The notes: generated from the sequence alone by a model not told the origin. 34,276 nt of DNA from Parcubacteria group bacterium (GCA_016181845.1 JACOYO010000003.1:80185-114460); one strand, 5' to 3'; numbered from the stretch's first letter, positions 1 through 8,703 are shown. A program made the numbers and translations.

Positions 1-396
1 AATCTCCTGCGCCAATTTTGGATTTTTCATGAGCGCAGCACCCGCTCCTTGTTTTTCTATCGTCCTATCGGGACAGCCCATGTTGATATCAACGCCGTCA
101 AAACCAAGCTCGCAGACAAGCGCCGCGGCTTCACGAATAGTTTTTGGATTTGCGCCGAAAATCTGCGCTACAATCGGACGCTCTTTTTTTGAATACTTAA
201 AATCAATGAGGAGTTTCTCCCTCGCTTTAGGATGCGCCAAACCATCAGCAGACACGAATTCAGTCCACAGCACATCAGGCTTGCCGTATTTCGCTATGAT
301 TTCACGAAACGCAAAATCAGTAACATCCGCCATTGGCGCCAGGGCGAAAAACGGTTTTGGCAATTTTTTCCAAAATCCTCTAGACATACCGTGCAT
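1..396 (-). CDS. dus: tRNA-dihydrouridine synthase, C-terminal part cut by window edge
   Basis: This enzyme family reduces specific uridines in the tRNA D-loop to dihydrouridine using FMN and NADPH. The first 132 residues are visible and the reading frame is still open at base 1. Seen: the FMN-barrel start LAPMADVTDFAFRE, then TEFVSADGL, the strand RPIVAQIFGANP, and the signature GFDGVDINMGCPDRTIEKQG with the conserved catalytic-loop start (GCP). The catalytic cysteine lies just around the point where the window ends or is in this GCP segment. ATG at 396 is chosen; a second in-frame ATG is at 387, and an AAGGCGG stretch lies about 13 bases upstream of the first. It lies 42 bases downstream of the ftsQ-like gene, so it is probably the last gene of a serS-ftsQ-dus transcript. 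The subfamily (DusA, B or C) cannot be decided from this half. Confidence 0.9.
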   Translation of the reverse strand, partial: MHGMSRGFWKKLPKPFFALAPMADVTDFAFREIIAKYGKPDVLWTEFVSADGLAHPKAREKLLIDFKYSKKERPIVAQIFGANPKTIREAAALVCELGFDGVDINMGCPDRTIEKQGAGAALMKNPKLAQEI

Positions 397-438
397 ACTA
401 CAATAGATGCCGCCTTTTCTAAAGAGCCTAAATATTTG

Positions 439-1314
439 CTATTTCACCAATTTATAAAACACTTTATTGCCGAAACGGAGGTCAATGTATTGAAGAAAGG
501 CGCCGTCAAGCGCTTTGGATAAATCGCTCACGCGGAGCGCCGCGCTCAAATTTTCAAGCACAGTGTCAAAATTTTGTTTGCCGTTAAAAATAATTTTCCC
601 GCCGTTTTTTATGCGCAATTCGTAATCATCGCCCGGCAGTACACGAAGCGCGATTGTTTCAATGCCGGCGACAGAAAGACGGTCTTTGAAAACCACTATC
701 TTTTTTAACGCTTCTTCAGGAAGAATAAAATTACCGACCGGGTTGCCAGCGCGCGGTGAACCAAACTCATTGACCAGAGGGCTTTCTACTTCAAAAAAAA
801 CAGGGTTGGAAAAAGAGGGAGCACGGTCAAAAATATAACCGGAGTCGTCGGCAAAATAACAGGTCGGTGTTTCCGCGATTTCCTTTGCCACAGTCGGATG
901 ATTACACCAAACATATTCCGGTTTTCTCTCGGTTAAAGAAAGTACTATGGTGTCAAAATTTTGAGTTTTTATGTCGGCGGTTTTAATACGCGGATAGGCG
1001 GATAATATGCTTGCGACCATCGCCTCGCGCGGATAAAAAAGCACGGTGTCTTTCGGCACGAGAAATGCATACGTTCCCGCTATTGATTCCGTCATCATCG
1101 CCGTAAGTGTCGTGCTCGCAATAGCCACATTCCCCTGCACTGTCACCACATGTACCCGCACCGAGTCCTGATGCAATCCCCATATCGCAAGCCCGCCGAC
1201 AAGAAGCGCAAAAGCCGCCATGCCGGTAATTCTAAAAAGCATCCGTTGACGTTCTCTTTTTAACAACGGGGAACTCTTTCTTGAGAGAGCTATCATTTCA
1301 CGTCGCGATTTCAT
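439..1314 (-). CDS. ftsQ: FtsQ/DivIB-like cell-division protein
   Basis: FtsQ-type proteins are single-pass membrane proteins of the divisome that link early and late division factors outside the membrane. The 291-residue product has a basic cytoplasmic N-terminus (residues 1-25, rich in Arg and Lys), one membrane segment at about 28-47, then a POTRA-like stretch (VRVHVVTVQGN, followed by the Tyr/Pro-rich YPRIKTADIKTQNFDTIVLSLTERKP), which fits the usual FtsQ order. The C-terminal end, with YIDLRFGNKVFYK, is the typical last strand of FtsQ/DivIB. Two cysteines at about 137 and 152 are unusual and could form a disulfide. It starts 26 bases after serS ends and is probably co-transcribed. No clear ribosome-binding site is seen. 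Sequence conservation in this family is low, so the name rests on topology and the two motifs. Confidence 0.72.
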   Translation of the reverse strand: MKSRREMIALSRKSSPLLKRERQRMLFRITGMAAFALLVGGLAIWGLHQDSVRVHVVTVQGNVAIASTTLTAMMTESIAGTYAFLVPKDTVLFYPREAMVASILSAYPRIKTADIKTQNFDTIVLSLTERKPEYVWCNHPTVAKEIAETPTCYFADDSGYIFDRAPSFSNPVFFEVESPLVNEFGSPRAGNPVGNFILPEEALKKIVVFKDRLSVAGIETIALRVLPGDDYELRIKNGGKIIFNGKQNFDTVLENLSAALRVSDLSKALDGAFLQYIDLRFGNKVFYKLVK

Positions 1315-1340
1315 TTTTTGCTTGTTAGGTTGTTAGGAAT

Positions 1341-2603
1341 TTATGACAACATATCCGTGCCGACATATTTTTGCAAAGCTTCCGGAATCTTGATAGAGCC
1401 GTCTGCCTGCTGGTGGTTTTCAATAAGTGAAATGAGAATACGCGGAGTCGCGATGGCTGTATTGTTGAGCGAATGCGCAAATCGAAGCGTACCGCTCGCA
1501 TCGCGGTATTTGATATTGAGCCGCCGCGTCTGAAAATCATGAAAATATGACGACGAGTGCGTTTCGCGATACGTGTTTTCAGACGGCACCCACGCTTCAA
1601 TATCATATTTCTTCACCTGCCCCAATCCCAAATCACCGCCGCAATTGAGCACCACCCGATACGGGATTTCAAGTTTTTGCATAAACGCTTCCGCATTTAG
1701 GGTAAGCTCTTCGTGGTGCTCTACCGAGATTTCGTGATTGGCTTCACATAGAACAACCTGCTCAAGCTTGAAAAATTCATGCACACGCATCAGCCCTTTG
1801 GTGTCCTTACCGTGACTCCCAGCTTCTCGGCGGAAACACGGAGAAAATGAAACGAATTTTTTCGGCAGAGCTTCCATTGGGATGACCTCATCCATGTGAT
1901 ACGCCATCGTCGGCACTTCTGCCGTGCCTGAAAGAAAATCGCCGTCTTGTGTTTTATATAAATCTTCTTCTCCCTGCGGCAAATACCCCGTGCCCAAAAA
2001 TGCTTCGCGACGCACGAGCGATGGCGCAATCATCGGTGTAAAACCTTTCGCAGTCAATTCATCTAGTATCAGCCGCCAAACGGCGAACGATAAAATCGCA
2101 CCATATCCTTTCAAAAAGTACCCGCGGAAGCCGGCTACTTTTGCACCGCGCGCGAAATCCGCCATATCAAACGCCTCCATCAGCTCAATGTGACTTTTCA
2201 CAGAAAAAGAAAATTCCGGCGGCGCGCCCCACTTTCGCACTTCTTTATTTTGAGCGTCGCTCTCACCCTCCGGCACTGACATATCGGGAATGTTTGGCAC
2301 GGCAAGCATCAGAATCTGCCACTCTTTCATAACGTCTTTTAATTGTGTTTCAAAACGGCCGAGCTCGTCTTTCACAGCTTTCATATCGCCTATCAGACTT
2401 TGGCGGACTGTTGCATCTTTTACCACACTGATATCTTTGCTCGCTTTGTTTTGCCTAGCGCGCATTTCTTCCACTTTGGCGAGTATTTCAAGCCGCCGCG
2501 TATCAACAGCAAGCAATGCTTCCACATCAAAATTGATATGCTTTTTTCGAGCCGCTTCAGCCACTAAGTCTTTATTGTCACGAATGAATTTAATGTCGAG
2601 CAT
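1341..2603 (-). CDS. serS: Seryl-tRNA synthetase
   Basis: Class II aminoacyl-tRNA synthetase that charges tRNA-Ser in the cytoplasm. The 420 residues match the usual length. The N-terminal half (about 1-105) is the long antiparallel coiled-coil arm that grips the long variable arm of tRNA-Ser (MLDIKFIRDNKDLV start, then a heptad-rich RRLEILAKVEEMRARQNKASKD region). The catalytic part has the TAEVPTMAYH serine-binding loop, motif 2 (FRREAGSHGKDTKGLMRVHEFFK) read as FRREAGSHGKDTKG then RVHEFFKLEQ, and motif 3 (NTAIATPRILISLIENHQ). The C-terminus IKIPEALQKYVG is the family's usual ending. It is the first gene of the minus-strand block with ftsQ and dus, divergent from dprA across 91 bases. Confidence 0.97.
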   Translation of the reverse strand: MLDIKFIRDNKDLVAEAARKKHINFDVEALLAVDTRRLEILAKVEEMRARQNKASKDISVVKDATVRQSLIGDMKAVKDELGRFETQLKDVMKEWQILMLAVPNIPDMSVPEGESDAQNKEVRKWGAPPEFSFSVKSHIELMEAFDMADFARGAKVAGFRGYFLKGYGAILSFAVWRLILDELTAKGFTPMIAPSLVRREAFLGTGYLPQGEEDLYKTQDGDFLSGTAEVPTMAYHMDEVIPMEALPKKFVSFSPCFRREAGSHGKDTKGLMRVHEFFKLEQVVLCEANHEISVEHHEELTLNAEAFMQKLEIPYRVVLNCGGDLGLGQVKKYDIEAWVPSENTYRETHSSSYFHDFQTRRLNIKYRDASGTLRFAHSLNNTAIATPRILISLIENHQQADGSIKIPEALQKYVGTDMLS

Positions 2604-2657
2604 ATATATTTAGCTGCTTAGCTTATTAGAAAAATTAGCTTTTAGCTATGTTGCATG

Positions 2658-2685
2658 TTTCCATATTATCAAAAATTGTTACAAT
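2658..2685 (+). promoter_or_regulatory. Putative dprA promoter, nearly leaderless
   Basis: A TTTCCA box at 2658-2663 and a TACAAT box at 2680-2685 are separated by 16 bases. Only nine bases lie between the -10 box and the dprA start codon at 2695, so the predicted transcript has a leader of about three bases. There is no Shine-Dalgarno site in this space. Confidence 0.45.
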
Positions 2686-2694
2686 AAGCGAACA

Positions 2695-3549
2695 ATGAGC
2701 GAAATAAGAAAACTTAATCTTAGAGAATTTCCGCCTGCTCTTATGGAAATCCCAGAGCCGCCCAAAACACTCTATCTTGCAGGCACCCTTCCTCCTGAAG
2801 ACGCCATTCTCCTCACCGTTGTCGGTTCTCGAAAATATACATCATACGGAAAAATGGCGTGTGAAAAAATAATCGCCGGACTTTCGGGATATCCGATTGC
2901 TATTGTTTCCGGGCTTGCATTGGGTATTGATACCATCGCTCATCGCGCCGCTATGGAAGCTGGGCTCAAGACAATCGCCGTGCCTGGTTCTGGTCTTGGC
3001 GAGCAAGTCCTCTATCCCTCTTCCAACAAAACACTTGCCAAAGAAATTATCGCGCATGGCGGAGCGCTACTTTCAGAATTCCCTTCTGATTTTCGCGCAA
3101 CGCAATGGAGCTTCCCCCAGCGCAATCGCATCATGGCAGGACTTTCGCGAGGCGTACTCATTATTGAAGCAAGCGAACAATCTGGCACACTCATCACCGC
3201 GCGACTTGCGCTTGATTACAATCGTGATGTGTATGTCATTCCGGGTTCCATTTTTTCAGACGGAACACGCGGCTCAAACGCGCTCATAAAAGGCGGGGCA
3301 ACGCCAATCACCTCAAGCTCCGATATGCTTGTTGCGCTCGGGTTTGAAACAGCACAAGAACATCCGTCCGTTAAAGAGAACGCGAACCACGAAGAGAGAG
3401 CGGTGCTTGAACTGCTTCTAGAACCACTGCCGCGCGATGCAATCATTCAAGCGTTAAACCGACCGACGCATGAAGTTAATATGCTTCTGTCCGTCATGGA
3501 ATTGAAAGGACTTATAAAAGAAAGACTCGGCTCTATTTATAAAACATAA
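2695..3549 (+). CDS. dprA: DNA-processing protein DprA (Smf family)
   Basis: DprA binds incoming single-stranded DNA during natural transformation and loads RecA on it. The 284-residue product has the Rossmann-like core: VVGSRKYTSYG near residue 43, then IVSGLALGIDTIAHRAAMEAG, PGSGLGEQVLYPSSN, LLSEFP, FPQRNRIMAGLS and the SGTLITARLALDYNRDVYVIPG region, followed by GSNALIKGGATP. These are the standard ssDNA-binding motifs. A C-terminal winged-helix-like segment (about 222-284: ERAVLELLLEPLPRDAII...) is present. The N-terminal SAM-like domain found in many DprA proteins is mostly missing, so this is a short form. It stands alone, divergent from serS, and is followed by a perfect palindrome. CPR bacteria often keep competence genes, which may serve nucleotide or gene uptake; that role is inference here. 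Confidence 0.95.
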   Translation: MSEIRKLNLREFPPALMEIPEPPKTLYLAGTLPPEDAILLTVVGSRKYTSYGKMACEKIIAGLSGYPIAIVSGLALGIDTIAHRAAMEAGLKTIAVPGSGLGEQVLYPSSNKTLAKEIIAHGGALLSEFPSDFRATQWSFPQRNRIMAGLSRGVLIIEASEQSGTLITARLALDYNRDVYVIPGSIFSDGTRGSNALIKGGATPITSSSDMLVALGFETAQEHPSVKENANHEERAVLELLLEPLPRDAIIQALNRPTHEVNMLLSVMELKGLIKERLGSIYKT

Positions 3550-3556
3550 AATTCAA

Positions 3557-3584
3557 AAAACCTTTCGATATATCGAAAGGTTTT
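3557..3584. repeat. Perfect 28-bp palindrome with CGATATATCG centre after dprA
   Basis: Bases 3557-3584 read the same on both strands; the arms carry AAAACCTTTCGATA. It begins eight bases after the dprA stop and can form a hairpin ending in a short T-run, so it could act as a terminator on either strand. The centre CGATATATCG (3566-3575) recurs in palindromes at 3608 and 9545. Confidence 0.8.
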
Positions 3585-3607
3585 GTATTGAATCTTTATA
3601 CTTCTCT

Positions 3608-3631
3608 TTTCATACGATATATCGTATGAAA
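3608..3631. repeat. Perfect 24-bp palindrome with CGATATATCG centre upstream of topA
   Basis: The core arms read TTTCATACGATA, centred at 3619/3620. The inner 20 bases TCATACGATATATCGTATGA differ from the palindrome at 9546-9565 only at one symmetric base pair. There is no T-run, so a terminator function is less likely than an operator-like site about 85 bases before topA. Confidence 0.8.
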
Positions 3632-3714
3632 TAGAAAGTTGATACAGTTACGCAGTTAAGAAACTATTCCTGTATATTTGCATAAAAAAATAATATATAG
3701 TATCAATACACACC

Positions 3715-5934
3715 ATGCACACAAAAGAAGGAAAAAAACTTTTGATTGTTGAATCGCCGTCAAAAGCAAAAACAATTTCAAAATATGTCGGAGACGCGTA
3801 TGTCGTCCGCGCATCTGTTGGACACATTCGCGACCTTCCAAAAAATAATAAAAAAGCGATTGATATTGAGCGCGACTTCACGCCTCATTATGAAATCCCG
3901 AAAGAGAAACAAAAAATCGTAGATGAGCTCGCGAGCATAGCTGAAACTTCTGACGAAATCATTTTGGCAACCGACCCCGACCGAGAAGGTGAAGCAATCG
4001 CCTGGCATATCTCTCTAGCCCTGGATATCCCCAAGAAAGAGACCAACCGCGTGGTATTTCATGAAATCACGCAAAATGCCGTGCTGGAAGCGCTCAAACA
4101 TCCACGAAAAATAGACCAGAATCTCCGCAAAGCGCAGGAGGCACGGCGCGTGCTTGACCGCCTTGTCGGCTACGACCTATCGGGTCTGATATGGAAAAAA
4201 GTACGGTACGGTCTTTCTGCCGGCCGCGTCCAATCACCTGCGCTCCGCATCATTATGGAGCGCGAGCGTGAGATTCGCGCCTTTATACCAGAAGCATACT
4301 GGACCATCACCGCTATCCTTTCTGATGAGGCAAACAAAAAAGCGTCGGGGCTTCTTTCCACTTGTGTTGATGAGCCGAAGACCAAAACGGAAGCAGAGCG
4401 TATTGTCGCCAACGGAAAAAATGGGAGATGGAATATCACCGACATAAAAGAATCCGAGATGAAGCGCTCGCCAAAAGCGCCTTTCACTACTTCTACCCTC
4501 CAACAAGCGGCAAGCTCTCGGCTTGGCTTCTCTCCCTCGCGCACCATGGGCATCGCGCAAAAACTCTACGAAGCAGGCCACATCACTTACATGCGCACCG
4601 ACAGTACCACCTTGAGCAAAGAAGCGGAAGGCGCCATTGTTAAGGTCATCAATTCGGAATACGGAAATAAGTACGCAATGCCGCGGCATTATCAAACAAA
4701 AAGCAAAAACGCGCAGGAAGCGCACGAGGCCATTCGCCCGACAAACATGTCGCGCGCTTCGCTTGGCACAAATCCCGAGCAAAAAAATCTCTATGACCTC
4801 ATCTGGCGGCGAACCATTGCTTCTCAAATGGCCGATGCGATTCTCATGAAGACACGGATTACCGCGAATGTTATCGCGAAGTCTCATGATGGAACGATAC
4901 CTGATTTTACTCTCAATGGTTCTCGCGTGCTCTTTGATGGGTGGCTTCTTGCCGACCACGCGGCGCGCGGCGAAGATGTGCTGGTACCTGAAATAAATCC
5001 GGGGAATTCGCTCACGCTCCAAGAAATTAACGCGGAGCGCAAAGAAACAGCCCCTCCATCGCGGTATACGGAAGCAGGGCTCGTGAAAGAGCTCGAGAAA
5101 CGCGGCATCGGCAGACCGAGCACCTACGCGTCAATCATGAAAACGCTCGCCGACCGTGGCTATGTGACCAAAGAAGGACGAACTCTTTTCCCCACGGACA
5201 CCGGAGACGTCGTGAGCACTTTTTTGGAAACGCAATTCCCAACATATATCAGCGATTCGTTTACCGCCGAGATGGAAGAGGAGCTCGATGACATCGCGGA
5301 AGGCAAGCGCGAATATGCAAAAACACTTTCCGACTTTTATAAGCCGTTCCACAAAGAAGTTCTGTCAAAAGAAGACATAGAAAAATTGACCACGCTCGGC
5401 GATGCGCCGAAAGGAGTCCTCTGCCCAGTCTGCGCAAGCAATATGATTATCAAATTGGGGAAAAATGGAAAATTTTTAAGCTGTTCGCGATTTCCCGATT
5501 GCGCCGGCGCTCGTACGATTGACGGAAAAGAAATTGAACCGCCAAAAGACATCGGCGAACACTGCCCGAAATGCAAAGAAGGAAAATTGATGGAGCGCGA
5601 GGGACGGTTCGGCCGTTTTGTTGCCTGCTCAAGGTATCCAAAATGCAAGTATGTAAAAAAAGATGCCGCGACGGAAGCCAAAAATGACACTGGCATCCCG
5701 TGCCCCGTTTGCGGCAAAGGCAACATGACAGAGCGCCGCGGCAGATTCGGCATTTTCTTCAGCTGTTCAAACTATCCTGAATGCAAGCACGCGATTAAAG
5801 CGCGCCCGACCGGCGACCACTGCAAGCTCTGCGGAGCACTCATGATGGAAGGCACGAAAACTATTCCGGTACGTTGTAGTAATAAAGCGTGTCCCAACCA
5901 CAACCCGCACAAAATCAAAAAAGAGGAAAAATAG
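3715..5934 (+). CDS. topA: DNA topoisomerase I with four C-terminal zinc ribbons
   Basis: Type IA topoisomerase that relaxes negatively supercoiled DNA through a 5'-phosphotyrosine link. The 739 residues start with the TOPRIM domain (LLIVESPSKAKTISKYVG at 9-26; the DxD motif in ILATDPDREGEAIAWH near 83-98). The central toroid has LSAGRVQSPALRIIMERE and the active tyrosine in HITYMRTDST (Tyr292), followed by QEAHEAIRPT and GIGRPSTYASIM. The C-terminus from about residue 565 has four cysteine-rich ribbons (CPVC...CSRFPDC; CPKC...CSRYPKC; CPVC...CSNYPEC; CKLC...CSNKAC), which contact single-stranded DNA in homologues. It lies 165 bases after dprA with two palindromes in between. A weak TTGCAT/TATCAA promoter just before the ATG would give an almost leaderless mRNA. 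All catalytic motifs are intact. Confidence 0.97.
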   Translation: MHTKEGKKLLIVESPSKAKTISKYVGDAYVVRASVGHIRDLPKNNKKAIDIERDFTPHYEIPKEKQKIVDELASIAETSDEIILATDPDREGEAIAWHISLALDIPKKETNRVVFHEITQNAVLEALKHPRKIDQNLRKAQEARRVLDRLVGYDLSGLIWKKVRYGLSAGRVQSPALRIIMEREREIRAFIPEAYWTITAILSDEANKKASGLLSTCVDEPKTKTEAERIVANGKNGRWNITDIKESEMKRSPKAPFTTSTLQQAASSRLGFSPSRTMGIAQKLYEAGHITYMRTDSTTLSKEAEGAIVKVINSEYGNKYAMPRHYQTKSKNAQEAHEAIRPTNMSRASLGTNPEQKNLYDLIWRRTIASQMADAILMKTRITANVIAKSHDGTIPDFTLNGSRVLFDGWLLADHAARGEDVLVPEINPGNSLTLQEINAERKETAPPSRYTEAGLVKELEKRGIGRPSTYASIMKTLADRGYVTKEGRTLFPTDTGDVVSTFLETQFPTYISDSFTAEMEEELDDIAEGKREYAKTLSDFYKPFHKEVLSKEDIEKLTTLGDAPKGVLCPVCASNMIIKLGKNGKFLSCSRFPDCAGARTIDGKEIEPPKDIGEHCPKCKEGKLMEREGRFGRFVACSRYPKCKYVKKDAATEAKNDTGIPCPVCGKGNMTERRGRFGIFFSCSNYPECKHAIKARPTGDHCKLCGALMMEGTKTIPVRCSNKACPNHNPHKIKKEEK

Positions 5935-5944
5935 TTTCTCATAA

Positions 5945-5972
5945 TTCATAATTCTGTTTTTTTGTGTATGAT
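5945..5972 (+). promoter_or_regulatory. Putative rel promoter giving a leaderless transcript
   Basis: TTCATA at 5945-5950 and TATGAT at 5967-5972 are 16 bases apart. The ATG at 5979 begins six bases after the -10 box, exactly where transcription would be expected to start. This favours ATG 5979 over the upstream in-frame GTG at 5964, which lies inside the promoter. Confidence 0.5.
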
Positions 5973-5978
5973 ACTGAT

Positions 5979-7439
5979 ATGTCAGCACACATGAACGAAG
6001 AATCTCTTGAGGCGCTTCTTAAAATAAGCAAGCAGGAGAAAAGAGACGCTGAATTGCTCACCAAAGCGTACCATTTTTCAAAACAGGCGCATGTAGGGCA
6101 AAAACGATTTTCGGGCGAACCATATTTTAACCACGCCTTTGCAACCGCATATAAATTGGCCGAGCTCGGCATGGACACTGAAACCATAGCCGCGGGCTTG
6201 CTTCACGATACCATTGAAGACGGCGAGGCGACCGAAGAAATACTCAAAAAAGAATTTGGCGATGATATAGCGTTCTTGGTTGAGGGCGTGACCAAATTGG
6301 GAAAATTGCGCTACCAAGGCATTGAACGGCACACGGAGAGTCTCCGAAAATTATTTTTTGCCGTGGCAAAAGATATCCGTGTACTTATCATAAAACTGGC
6401 GGACCGATTTCACAATGTGCAAACGCTTGCGCATGTACGGGAAGAGAAACAAAATCGCATCGCGCTTGAGACGCTTGAAATATACGCGCCGTTCGCAAAC
6501 CGGCTAGGTATGGGCGAGCTGAAAGGAGCGCTTGAAGACGCCGCTTTCCCGTTTGCATACCCCGAACAATACAAAAATATCACAGAGCAACTGCGAGACC
6601 GAAAAAATATAAAACGAAAACATTTGGAAAAAATAAACCGCACGCTTCAAAAAGAGCTCGCGGCGCACGGCATCACCGATTTCAAAACCGATTATCGCAT
6701 CAAACACACATACAGCACCTACCAAAAATTGCTCAAAAAAGAAAAGGATATTGAAAAAATATACGATATCGCGGCCCTGCGGATTATCGTGGGGAGCGTA
6801 GAAGAATGTTACAAGACACTTGGTATTATTCACTCGCTTTGGCGGCCACTTCCTGGCAGAATCAAAGATTATATCGCCTTCCCAAAACCAAACGGCTACC
6901 AGAGCATCCACACCACCATTTTTACCGGCGATGGCGATATTGTTGAAATACAGATACGCACCGAGGTCATGCACCAGGAAGCGGAATACGGCATTGCCGC
7001 GCATTTCGCCTATAAAGAAGGAGACATCGCCGCTTCGGATGGCAACGCGCTAAACAAGCGATTGCGCTGGGTAAAACAATTATCGGAATGGCAAAAACAG
7101 GTGCACGAATCAAAAGAATTTTTGGAACACTTAAGAATGGATTTTTTCCAACATCGCGTCTTTGTGTTTACTCCTGAGGGAGATGTGATTGATTTGCCTG
7201 AAAATGCTTCGCCCATAGATTTTGCATACGCAATACATTCCGATATCGGCAATCACGCATCCGGCGCAAAAGTAAACGGAAAATTTACGTCGCTTGATAC
7301 GCAACTCAAAAACGGAGATATCGTGGAGATTATCGTGAAAAAATCAAGCATGCCGAACCAAAAGTGGCTTCAGTACGTGAAAACTACGCTTGCTCGCAAA
7401 CAAATACGCTCCGCGCTTGGGAAACATACGTCTCTATAA
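5979..7439 (+). CDS. rel: RelA/SpoT-family (p)ppGpp synthetase/hydrolase, no C-terminal ACT region
   Basis: Makes and degrades the stringent-response alarmone (p)ppGpp. About 486 residues from ATG 5979. Order: HD hydrolase domain (HFSKQAHVGQKRFSGEPYF, then LLHDTIED, then KLADRFHN), with the metal-binding HD pair intact; synthetase domain (DYRIKHTYSTYQKL, YDIAALRIIV, GRIKDYIAFPKPNGYQSIHT, EIQIRTEVMHQEAEYGIAAH); TGS domain (VFVFTPEGDVIDLPENASPIDFAYAIH). The protein stops soon after TGS, so the zinc-finger and ACT domains of full Rel proteins (700+ residues), which sense the ribosome and amino acids, are missing. Both catalytic halves look functional. Its stop codon abuts the convergent parB stop with no spacer. 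The GTG at 5964 is an alternative start. Confidence 0.95.
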   Translation: MSAHMNEESLEALLKISKQEKRDAELLTKAYHFSKQAHVGQKRFSGEPYFNHAFATAYKLAELGMDTETIAAGLLHDTIEDGEATEEILKKEFGDDIAFLVEGVTKLGKLRYQGIERHTESLRKLFFAVAKDIRVLIIKLADRFHNVQTLAHVREEKQNRIALETLEIYAPFANRLGMGELKGALEDAAFPFAYPEQYKNITEQLRDRKNIKRKHLEKINRTLQKELAAHGITDFKTDYRIKHTYSTYQKLLKKEKDIEKIYDIAALRIIVGSVEECYKTLGIIHSLWRPLPGRIKDYIAFPKPNGYQSIHTTIFTGDGDIVEIQIRTEVMHQEAEYGIAAHFAYKEGDIAASDGNALNKRLRWVKQLSEWQKQVHESKEFLEHLRMDFFQHRVFVFTPEGDVIDLPENASPIDFAYAIHSDIGNHASGAKVNGKFTSLDTQLKNGDIVEIIVKKSSMPNQKWLQYVKTTLARKQIRSALGKHTSL

Positions 7440-8507
7440 TGAAAAATTTTTGATGGAGTACAGGTCATCTTCATCTTCTGAAGCAGCCGGTGAGTTTTCG
7501 GTTGCTTGTTCTTCTTCAATGGTTTCCGGTTCTGTTTCGTCTGCTTGTAGCTCTTCTTGCAACGGCGTTTCTGTTTCCTGCGCTATGGACTCGGTGTTCT
7601 CTTGCGGCAAAGATTCATCGTCGCGAAGTGATTGCTCATACGCCTGCATCATTGCATGAGGAGAAGCGCCGCCGTTTTTTTCTGTTGTTTCAATCAGTGT
7701 CAGGATATTTCGCAAATCATCGTTTGAAAAAAAATCAATCATGACGCGGCCGCCGATGTCTTTGCGTTCAATCTGCACACGTGTGCCGAATTTTTCCGAC
7801 ATGCGCTCTTCAAGCTCAACTATTTCCGGATCAAATGCTCGCTCTTTCTTGCGCACTCGATCATACGCAATGCGCCGAGCAATCGCTTCAGCATCACGAA
7901 CCGTCAGTTTTTTGTAGAGCACCTCTTTAAACAATGTCATTTGTTCTTCTGGACGGTCCACCAACATGAGAATCGGACGCGTATGTCCGTCGGTAATCTG
8001 CCCGCTGGAGAGCGCCTCAAGTATCGGTTCGGGGAGGAGAAGCAGGCGGATAGTATTGGAAACATATTCGCGGCTTTTGCCGACTTTTTTTGCGATTTCG
8101 CCGTGCTTGAAACCGAATTCTTCCGCGAGTTGTTTGAACGCGCGCGCTTTTTCAACGGAATTCAAATCCTCGCGCTGAAGATTTTCAATAATCGCCAATT
8201 CAAGTTTTTCACGGTCGTTGTCTTCACCGATGCGAATGATGACCGGCACCTGCATAAGCCCGGCTTGCTTGGACGCGCGGAGACGCCGCTCTCCAGAGAT
8301 GAGCTCATACTCAACAGAGAGTCCGCCGTCTTCCCTTTCTATTTCATGGCGTGTTACCACGAGCGGCTGGAGCACACCATACTGTCTGATAGAATCGGCA
8401 AGTTCATTTAGCCGCGTCGGGTCAAATTCTTTTCTCGGCTGATACGGATTCGGATGGATTTTCCCAACCTCAACCCAAAATATGGAATTGCTGTATAATT
8501 CGGACAT
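7434..8507 (-). CDS. parB: ParB/Noc-family chromosome-partitioning protein
   Basis: ParB proteins bind parS sites near the origin, spread as CTP-dependent clamps and drive segregation with ParA. The 357-residue product shows the N-terminal signature: IHPNPYQPRKEF, LADSIRQYGVLQPLVV, the CTP-binding box ISGERRLRASKQAG (near 70-83), IENLQREDLNSVEKARAF and the helix-turn-helix HGEIAKKVGKSREYVSNTIR (about 134-153). After residue 280 there is a long acidic, low-complexity tail rich in Glu, Thr and Gln, in place of a compact dimerization domain, ending in DDLYSIKNFSL. No parA lies next to it. No match to the parS consensus was seen in the window. It converges with rel, whose stop codon directly follows the parB stop on the other strand. 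Confidence 0.93.
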   Translation of the reverse strand: MSELYSNSIFWVEVGKIHPNPYQPRKEFDPTRLNELADSIRQYGVLQPLVVTRHEIEREDGGLSVEYELISGERRLRASKQAGLMQVPVIIRIGEDNDREKLELAIIENLQREDLNSVEKARAFKQLAEEFGFKHGEIAKKVGKSREYVSNTIRLLLLPEPILEALSSGQITDGHTRPILMLVDRPEEQMTLFKEVLYKKLTVRDAEAIARRIAYDRVRKKERAFDPEIVELEERMSEKFGTRVQIERKDIGGRVMIDFFSNDDLRNILTLIETTEKNGGASPHAMMQAYEQSLRDDESLPQENTESIAQETETPLQEELQADETEPETIEEEQATENSPAASEDEDDLYSIKNFSL

Positions 8508-8531
8508 GTTTTTTAGATGATTGATGTATTG

Positions 8532-8559
8532 ATTATATCATACTACTGCTAGCAGACAA
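8532..8559 (-). promoter_or_regulatory. parB promoter with palindrome in the spacer
   Basis: On the minus strand TTGTCT (8554-8559) and a consensus TATAAT (8532-8537, with an extended TGA before it) are 16 bases apart. The predicted leader is about 17 bases and has no clear Shine-Dalgarno site. The 10-base palindrome CTGCTAGCAG (8546-8555) overlaps the edge of the -35 box and could be an operator. Confidence 0.65.
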
Positions 8560-8573
8560 CCATAATTTATAAT

Positions 8574-8601
8574 TTGATTTATACAAAAAATACGCTATGC
8601 T
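8574..8601 (+). promoter_or_regulatory. Promoter of tRNA-Leu(CAA)
   Basis: TTGATT at 8574-8579 and TATGCT at 8596-8601 with a 16-base spacer. The predicted start is about four bases before the mature tRNA 5' end. Confidence 0.6.
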
Positions 8602-8611
8602 TGACACACGG

Positions 8612-8697
8612 GCCGCGGTGGCGGAATGGCAGACGCGATGGACTCAAAATCCATTGATGGCAACATCGTGAGAGTTCGAGTCTCTCCCGCGGCACCA
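8612..8697 (+). tRNA. tRNA-Leu (anticodon CAA), CCA encoded
   Basis: Acceptor GCCGCGG pairs with CCGCGGC; the anticodon arm ATGGA-CTCAAAA-TCCAT gives CAA. A long variable arm (GATGGCAACATC) is as expected for leucine tRNAs. CCA is encoded at 8695-8697, unlike every other tRNA here. It has its own promoter and terminator and no downstream structured element. Confidence 0.96.
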
Positions 8698-8703
8698 CGA
8701 ATT

